Assembly: GCA_034429675.1 (NCBI GenBank)
Contig: DAOUFX010000310.1
Location: 1 to 10,817, forward strand
DNA: 10,817 nucleotides
Source of the DNA: JAKQHY01 sp034429675
GTDB lineage: Bacteria > Chloroflexota > Anaerolineae > B4-G1 > SLSP01
Reading direction: 5' to 3'
Shown here piece by piece: positions 6,195 through 10,817 of the stretch (its first letter is position 1; every line of letters begins with the position of its first letter). Position numbers and translations under genes: made by a program. The notes beneath the pieces were generated by a model. The model was not told where the DNA came from. It searched no databases and worked only from the letters and a program-made list of their open reading frames with translations.

Positions 6195-8324
6195 ATGGTA
6201 CTGGGTATTGACTTGTTCTTTGTCTTATTCAATAACTTAGCTATTTTTGTTGCGCTGGTTGCTGTTTACAGTTACTTGCATGCGCAATTCAACCAACCCA
6301 ATTCGTATAAACGTCAAATCGTCATGGGATTATCGTTTGGCATTTTCGCTATCGGCTGTATGTATGCCAAAATTCCCGTCTTTGAAGGCGTGATTGTTGA
6401 TCAGCGGAATGCGATCGTGGCGTTGAGCGGCGCTTTTGGCGGGCCTATATCCGCCATCCTCAGCGCGATTTTTGCCGGAGCCTTTCGCGCTCATCTTGGC
6501 GGCGGGGGGGTGTTTGCGGGCATTATTGGCGTGAGCCTATCGGCCACCGCCGGGATCGGAATGAATCTGTTTTCCAGGCGTTTTGACTCCATCCCTAGAG
6601 CGGCTATCAGTGCATTATTGGCGGCGGTTGTCATTTTACCTGGCTTTCTTTTTGTCGGCGATATCCGGACCGGATGGGAATTGATGTTGGCGATGGCGTT
6701 GCCATACGGTTCGGCGATTGCCTTGGGAATATTTTTAGGTGGGCTGCTGCTGCGCAGAGAGGAAGACCGGCATCAGGTCGAGCGTCAGTTCCGGGAAAGT
6801 GAGAAACAGTATCGCGAGTTAGTCGAAGGGACCCTTGATCTCATTATTCATACGGACAGCGATGGCAATTTTACGTTTGTCAATCACGTTGCCGAGAAGA
6901 TTCTGGGATTTCCACCCGCAGAATGCGTCGGATTGCCTTTACGCCAGTTTGTTCATCCGGACGACCGGGATATGACTATGGATTGGTTCAATAACTGTGT
7001 CGCACAGAAAAAATCTCATGCAAAACTTGAAAATCGGCTCATCCATGCTCAAACTCAGAAATCGTACACCCTTCTTTGGTCGTCGTCGTTCTATTTTGAT
7101 GATGCGGGTGATTTTGTGGGGATGGGCAGTATTGCTCGTGATATGACCGAGCGTAAGGAATTGGAATCGCAATTGCTACAAGCGCAGAAAATGGAATCCA
7201 TTGGCCGGTTGGCCGGAGGGATTGCCCACGATTTCAACAACATTCTGGTTCCGATCAATCTTTATACCGGCATGGCAATGAAAAAGTTGGAGCCGGACAG
7301 CAAACTCTACGCCAACATGCAAGTGATACAAGAGGCCGCCAGGCGCGCCGCCAATCTGACCCGCCAGATATTGGCGTTCAGTCGCAAGCAAGTGTTAGAA
7401 ATGCAGGTGCTTGACCTCAATGGGGTGGTGACGGAATTCCAGCAAATGTTGCGGCATCTATTGAGCGAGAACATTGTGTTTCAGACAGCCCTGGAACCGG
7501 CGCTTGACCCGGTCAATGCCGACAGGGGGCAAATCGAACAAGTGTTGATGAATCTGGCCGTCAACGCCCGCGACGCGATGCCAACCGGCGGTAAACTGAT
7601 CATTGAGACGGCCAATGTTTATCTGGATGCGACCTACGTCAAAAAGTACGCCGGTGTGCAAGCGGTTGGGCACTACGTGATGTTGGCCGTCAGCGATACC
7701 GGGTCTGGTATGGATAGCGCCACCCAGCAGAAAATCTTCGAACCGTTCTTTACCACAAAGGAGCGTGGGAAAGGCACCGGATTGGGGCTATCCACGGTTT
7801 TTGGGATCGTTAGACAACATGGCGGCAACATTTGGGTTTACAGCGAAGTAGATAAGGGCACAACCTTTAAGATTTACCTGCCACGCGCGGAGACTGTGGA
7901 TCAAGTCCACACAATAATACCAACGCCGGAAACCACTTCAGCTTATGGGACAGAAACGATTCTGGTCGCAGAAGATGAAGACATCGTGCGCCGCCTGGTC
8001 TGTGAAACTCTGTCGGCGCACGGTTATAACGTTCTCGAAGCATCCGATCCGGACACGGTGTTACAGCTTGCTTCTGAGCACAAGCAAACACTGCGCCTTT
8101 TATTGACCGATGTCATTATGCCCAAAATCAATGGCAAAGCGTTGTATCACAATGTCAGGTCGATTTGTCCCGACATTGCCGTACTCTACATGTCGGGCTA
8201 TACCGACAATGTCATCGTTCATCATGGAATATTGGATAAAGGCGTCAATTTTTTACAGAAGCCGTTTACGGTTCAGTCCCTCACACAAAAAGTCCGCCAG
8301 GTTTTGAACCAGGCTCCAGTCTAA
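6195..8324 (+). CDS. Membrane-bound hybrid sensor histidine kinase (5TMR_LYT-PAS-HisKA-HATPase-REC)
   Basis: Seen: 709 residues. The ATG has an AGGGGG site (6184-6189) 5 bases upstream. The first about 190 residues form five to six hydrophobic segments and include DQRNAIVALSGAFGGP and AFRAHLGGGG, the signature of the LytS/YhcK-type 5TM receptor region. A PAS domain (about 205-325) follows, then HisKA with phospho-acceptor His345 (GGIAHDFNNIL). The ATPase domain has N-box Asn453/Asn457 (MNLAVNARDAM), G1 Asp501 (DTGSGM) and G2 GKGTGLGLS. The C-terminal receiver (about 590-705) has Glu593/Asp594, phospho-acceptor Asp639 (LLTDVIMP), Ser667 and Lys689, so it looks complete. Known: such hybrids autophosphorylate on His and pass phosphate to their own receiver. 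No output domain, Hpt protein or response regulator is next to it, so its partner and ligand are unknown. The gene is visibly AT-richer than the flanking genes. Confidence 0.95.
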   Translation: MVLGIDLFFVLFNNLAIFVALVAVYSYLHAQFNQPNSYKRQIVMGLSFGIFAIGCMYAKIPVFEGVIVDQRNAIVALSGAFGGPISAILSAIFAGAFRAHLGGGGVFAGIIGVSLSATAGIGMNLFSRRFDSIPRAAISALLAAVVILPGFLFVGDIRTGWELMLAMALPYGSAIALGIFLGGLLLRREEDRHQVERQFRESEKQYRELVEGTLDLIIHTDSDGNFTFVNHVAEKILGFPPAECVGLPLRQFVHPDDRDMTMDWFNNCVAQKKSHAKLENRLIHAQTQKSYTLLWSSSFYFDDAGDFVGMGSIARDMTERKELESQLLQAQKMESIGRLAGGIAHDFNNILVPINLYTGMAMKKLEPDSKLYANMQVIQEAARRAANLTRQILAFSRKQVLEMQVLDLNGVVTEFQQMLRHLLSENIVFQTALEPALDPVNADRGQIEQVLMNLAVNARDAMPTGGKLIIETANVYLDATYVKKYAGVQAVGHYVMLAVSDTGSGMDSATQQKIFEPFFTTKERGKGTGLGLSTVFGIVRQHGGNIWVYSEVDKGTTFKIYLPRAETVDQVHTIIPTPETTSAYGTETILVAEDEDIVRRLVCETLSAHGYNVLEASDPDTVLQLASEHKQTLRLLLTDVIMPKINGKALYHNVRSICPDIAVLYMSGYTDNVIVHHGILDKGVNFLQKPFTVQSLTQKVRQVLNQAPV

Positions 8325-8385
8325 AGTCGGAGTGTACTTACTGGCTTCAACCGGTTCTTCGGCGCAACTTTAACCTGTACAGTTA

Positions 8386-9504
8386 CTAAATCTTTACCAG
8401 TTCATACTCGCCGTTTCCGAGCCCGATTTTTACGGCGTGCTCGATACAGGATTTCCACTCCGTGTCAGGGTGCGTCATCTGAAAGTGATCCATCTCGTCA
8501 TGGTCATGTCGCTTCTGAAGGTTATCGCTCAGCACGCTTCCCGCCAACGCCGGCATTGCATTCGCCAGGTCTGCGCAGGCGACATCGAGGGCCACCGGAT
8601 CAAAGGATGCCAGCATGCCCACGTTCGGGATGATCGGGATGTCGTTCTCCGCGTGGCAGTCGCAGTCCGGCGAGACGTCGCAGATGAGCGCGATGTGAAA
8701 ACACGGCCGGCCCTGGCACACGGCCAGCGCATACTCCGCCATTTTGCGATTCAGCATTGGAGCTGATGCGTTCCAATCGCTGGCGATCGCATCTTTGGGG
8801 CAGACGGCCAGACAGCGCCCGCACCCCACACATTTGTCGTGGTCTATGATGGCTTTCCCGTTGACGATGCCCGGCGCGCCGTGGGCGCAAATCCTCAGAC
8901 AGGCGCCACACCCGATACACTTTTCTGGATTGACGGTTGGCTTCCCTTCGCAATGCTGTTCCATCTTTCCGGCTCTGGAACCGGACCCCATCCCGATGTT
9001 TTTGATGGCGCCGCCGAAACCGGCCAGCTCGTGTCCTTTGAAGTGAGTCAAAGAGATCAAGATGTCCGCATCCATGATGGCCTGTCCGATCTTTGCCTCT
9101 TTGACATAGTCGCCGTTGATCGGGACCAGCGCTTCGTCAGTGCCTTTCAAGCCATCGGCGATGATCACGTGGCAGCCGGTTTGCAGCGGCGAGAAGCCGT
9201 TCGCGTAGGCAGTATCCAGATGGTCGAGCGCATTTTTTCTGCTGCCGACGTACAACGTATTGCAATCCGTCAGAAAGGGCTTGCCGCCGAGTTCTTTGAC
9301 GTAGTCGGCGACGACCCGCGCATAGTTGGGGCGCAAAAATGCCAGGTTGCCGTATTCGCCGAAGTGAATTTTGATGGCGGCGTATTTGTCGGCGAAATCA
9401 ATCTGCTCGAACCCGGTCCGTTTCATCAGGCGGTGCAACTTCTGCAACAGGTTTTCGCGCATCGTGGTCTTAAAGGTGGTGTAATAGACTTTTGATTTTT
9501 CCAT
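8386..9504 (-). CDS. DUF362 family protein with two [4Fe-4S] ferredoxin motifs
   Basis: Seen: 372 residues. The ATG at 9504 is preceded on the minus strand by TGAGGAGA (9512-9519), a strong ribosome binding site. The N-terminal half carries DUF362-type features (AIKIHFGEYGN, DCNTLYVGSR, SLTHFKGHELAGFGGAIKNIGMG). Two CxxCxxCxxxC motifs follow: Cys196/199/202/206 and Cys225/228/231/235, the second ending in CP as in bacterial ferredoxins. The C-terminal part resumes DUF362 sequence with IPNVGMLASFDPVALDVAC. Five more cysteines (263, 268, 275, 281, 283) and His284 lie after the clusters. No signal peptide is seen, so it is probably cytoplasmic. Known: the family is widespread in anaerobes but has no assigned reaction. 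Inference: an iron-sulphur electron-transfer or redox protein. It is convergent with the kinase (61-base gap, no clear terminator) and downstream of the aldo/keto reductase on the same strand. Confidence 0.93.
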   Translation of the reverse strand: MEKSKVYYTTFKTTMRENLLQKLHRLMKRTGFEQIDFADKYAAIKIHFGEYGNLAFLRPNYARVVADYVKELGGKPFLTDCNTLYVGSRKNALDHLDTAYANGFSPLQTGCHVIIADGLKGTDEALVPINGDYVKEAKIGQAIMDADILISLTHFKGHELAGFGGAIKNIGMGSGSRAGKMEQHCEGKPTVNPEKCIGCGACLRICAHGAPGIVNGKAIIDHDKCVGCGRCLAVCPKDAIASDWNASAPMLNRKMAEYALAVCQGRPCFHIALICDVSPDCDCHAENDIPIIPNVGMLASFDPVALDVACADLANAMPALAGSVLSDNLQKRHDHDEMDHFQMTHPDTEWKSCIEHAVKIGLGNGEYELVKI

Positions 9505-9523
9505 GACTCATTCTCCTCAGAAA

Positions 9524-9558
9524 ATAGCATTCAGCTATTGGCTTTTAGCCTTTAGCCA
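9524..9558. repeat. Five tandem heptamers in the leader of the DUF362 gene
   Basis: On the plus strand the 7-base units are ATAGCAT, TCAGCTA, TTGGCTT, TTAGCCT and TTAGCCA, each with (A/G)GC at positions 3-5. They lie immediately 5' of the DUF362 ribosome binding site as read on the minus strand, so they would form part of its 5' leader or promoter region. They resemble the short intergenic heptamer repeats known in several bacterial groups. The function is unknown. Confidence 0.55.
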
Positions 9559-9588
9559 GGAATCGCCGCCGACGCGGCGGAGGGTTAG

Positions 9589-9640
9589 AAGGAAGTGTTT
9601 TTTAGTGCGAGAGTACCCGCACGAAAAAACACGCTTCCTT
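9589..9640. repeat. Long imperfect hairpin between the aldo/keto reductase and DUF362 genes
   Basis: AAGGAAG (9589-9595) pairs with CTTCCTT (9634-9640). TGTTTTTT (9596-9603) pairs with AAAAAACA (9624-9631). GTGCG (9605-9609) pairs with CGCAC (9618-9622). The loop is 8 bases; one 2-base bulge (9632-9633) and one mismatch (9604/9623) interrupt the stem. The T and A runs are inside the stem rather than after it, so it is not a standard intrinsic terminator. It might still end or protect the reductase transcript. A smaller stem (CCGCC/GGCGG, 9566-9580) lies next to it. The rest of the 9505-9742 spacer shows no gene. Confidence 0.6.
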
Positions 9641-9742
9641 TACTTCTTCCGTTGAATCACGATTTGCATTGCCGTTGGGGCGCCCCCGGTTCATGGCGAC
9701 TTCTCTGAAAGGGGGAAGCGGGAGTAAAGAAGGACTTTTGCA

Positions 9743-10741
9743 TTAACGGCTGGACAGTTTCGCCATGTCGGTGGGGTACCGCTCTCCCTGGACTGTGATG
9801 TCTGCCAGGGCACGGCCGATCTCCTGAAGGTCGTCCGCCGTCAGGGTGACGTTGACGGCTGCAAGGTTCTCCTCCAGGCGTTGGAGTTTCCGGCTGCCGG
9901 GGATAGGCACGATCCACGGCTGCTGCGCCAATAGCCAGGCCAGTGCAATCTGCGCGGGCGTCGCGCCTTTCTGTTCTCCGATGTGCGTGATCAAATCCAC
10001 CAAAACCCGATTGGCTTTCATGGCCTCCGGCGCGAAGCGCGGCGTGCGTGCGCGGATATCGTTCTCTGCAAAGGGCGTGTTTTCATTCACCTTGCCGGTG
10101 AGAAATCCCTTGCCCAGCGGGCTGTAAGGCACGAACCCAATGCCCAACTCCGCACACACCGCCAGCACGCCGTTCTCCTCCGGCAGTCGCCACCACATCG
10201 AGTATTCGCTCTGGATGGCCGCGACCGGCTGGACGATGTGGGCGCGGCGGATGATGTCTGCCCCTGCTTCCGAAAGCCCGAAGTGCTTCACTTTGCCTTC
10301 CCGGATCAAGTCTTTCACCGCGCCGGCCACGTCTTCGATAGGCACGTCCGGGTCAACCCGGTGCTGGTAGAATAGATCAATGGCCTCAACCCGCAGCCGT
10401 TTGAGCGACGCCTCGGCGACGCGCCGGATTTGCTCCGGGCGGCTGTCCAGCCCCCCGCCCGGCATCGGGCCCTTGTCGCCGTCGTGTTTGAACCCGAACT
10501 TGGTGGCGATGACCACCTTGCCGCGGAACGGCTCCAGCGCTTCGCCCACCAGGTCTTCGTTGGTGAACGGCCCGTAGACCTCCGCCGTATCGAAGAACGT
10601 GACGCCGCGCTCCACTGCCGTATGCAGAAAAGCGATCATTTCCTGCCGGTCAGCCGGCGCGTCACCGAAGCTCATTCGCATACAGCCAAGGCCCAGGGCC
10701 GAAACCTTCAGTTGGTCGTTGCCTAGATTCCGTGTTTGCAT
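9743..10741 (-). CDS. Aldo/keto reductase (AKR13/YakC-like)
   Basis: Seen: 332 residues, full length for the family. The ATG at 10741 follows AAGGAG (10749-10754 on the minus strand) by 7 bases. The catalytic tetrad is present: Asp51 and Tyr56 (FFDTAEVYG), Lys81 (ATKFGF) and His127 (YQHRVDP). The N-terminal GLGCMRMS loop, the GKVKHFGLSEA strand, the YSPLGKGFLTG segment and the IPIPGSRKLQRLEENL region (the cofactor phosphate-binding part in the family) are typical of NADPH-dependent reductases with a TIM-barrel fold. Known: members reduce aldehydes and ketones to alcohols; the true substrate cannot be read from sequence. It is probably a cytoplasmic detoxification or general carbonyl reductase. 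It lies upstream of the DUF362 gene on the same strand, separated by 237 non-coding bases, so an operon is possible but not supported. Confidence 0.95.
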   Translation of the reverse strand: MQTRNLGNDQLKVSALGLGCMRMSFGDAPADRQEMIAFLHTAVERGVTFFDTAEVYGPFTNEDLVGEALEPFRGKVVIATKFGFKHDGDKGPMPGGGLDSRPEQIRRVAEASLKRLRVEAIDLFYQHRVDPDVPIEDVAGAVKDLIREGKVKHFGLSEAGADIIRRAHIVQPVAAIQSEYSMWWRLPEENGVLAVCAELGIGFVPYSPLGKGFLTGKVNENTPFAENDIRARTPRFAPEAMKANRVLVDLITHIGEQKGATPAQIALAWLLAQQPWIVPIPGSRKLQRLEENLAAVNVTLTADDLQEIGRALADITVQGERYPTDMAKLSSR

Positions 10742-10795
10742 TGTTCATCTCCTTAAGACAATAGCCCGCTCATGCAGAGTTAAAGAGGGGTTTTC

Positions 10796-10817
10796 GCGGG
10801 CGAGTCTGCTCGCCCGC
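10796..10817. repeat. Perfect 9-bp inverted repeat at the window edge
   Basis: GCGGGCGAG (10796-10804) and CTCGCCCGC (10809-10817) form a perfect stem around a TCTG loop. It lies 55 bases upstream of the reductase start. There is no T run on the minus-strand side, and the plus-strand side is cut off by the window end. It could be a terminator for a gene outside the window read on the plus strand, an operator, or a dispersed palindrome. Confidence 0.5.

Noticed and set aside
8325..8385. Bidirectional terminator between the convergent kinase and DUF362 genes
   Set aside because: Only weak short pairings (such as CCG/CGG around TTCTT) were found, with no clear stem plus T run.
9657..9917. Small minus-strand gene of 86 codons overlapping the reductase 3' end
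   Set aside because: It mostly overlaps the reductase in another frame, is Pro/Arg-rich without a motif, and has no ribosome binding site.

Overview
The window holds four protein-coding genes. Its character points to a Chloroflexota (Anaerolineae-like) bacterium, probably from an environmental genome. That placement is inferred from the very large secreted subtilase with stacked accessory domains, its C-terminal tail ending in YLPLVLR-type residues (a tail I associate from memory with secreted Chloroflexota proteins), the high-GC coding style and the intergenic micro-repeats. No rRNA, tRNA, CRISPR or transposase gene was seen.

Layout. (1) 68-5872 (+): a 1934-residue secreted S8 (subtilisin-like) peptidase. 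It has a signal peptide, a propeptide-like region, the catalytic domain, a run of beta-sandwich domains, five divergent InlB-type B-repeats and a short hydrophobic C-terminal motif. A strong intrinsic terminator follows at 5898-5937. (2) 5938-6194: a non-coding spacer with a second terminator-like hairpin and a nested long inverted repeat (6046-6177) that ends 17 bases before the next start codon. (3) 6195-8324 (+): a 709-residue membrane-bound hybrid histidine kinase (5TM LytS-type sensor, PAS, HisKA, HATPase, receiver), visibly AT-richer than its neighbours. (4) 8386-9504 (-): a DUF362 protein with two [4Fe-4S] ferredoxin motifs, convergent with the kinase. (5) 9505-9742: a spacer with five tandem heptamers and a long hairpin. 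(6) 9743-10741 (-): an aldo/keto reductase of the AKR13/YakC-like type with a complete catalytic tetrad. The window ends in a perfect 9-bp inverted repeat.

The genes do not form an obvious pathway. The protease and kinase are co-directional but separated by terminators, so they are probably independent units. The two redox-type genes share the minus strand with 237 bases between them and each has its own good ribosome binding site; co-transcription is possible but not shown. I found no convincing new multi-gene system. The best leads are the nested inverted repeat before the kinase, the split Ig-like domain and C-terminal motif of the protease, the recent in-frame duplication in its repeats, and the extra Cys cluster of the DUF362 protein.
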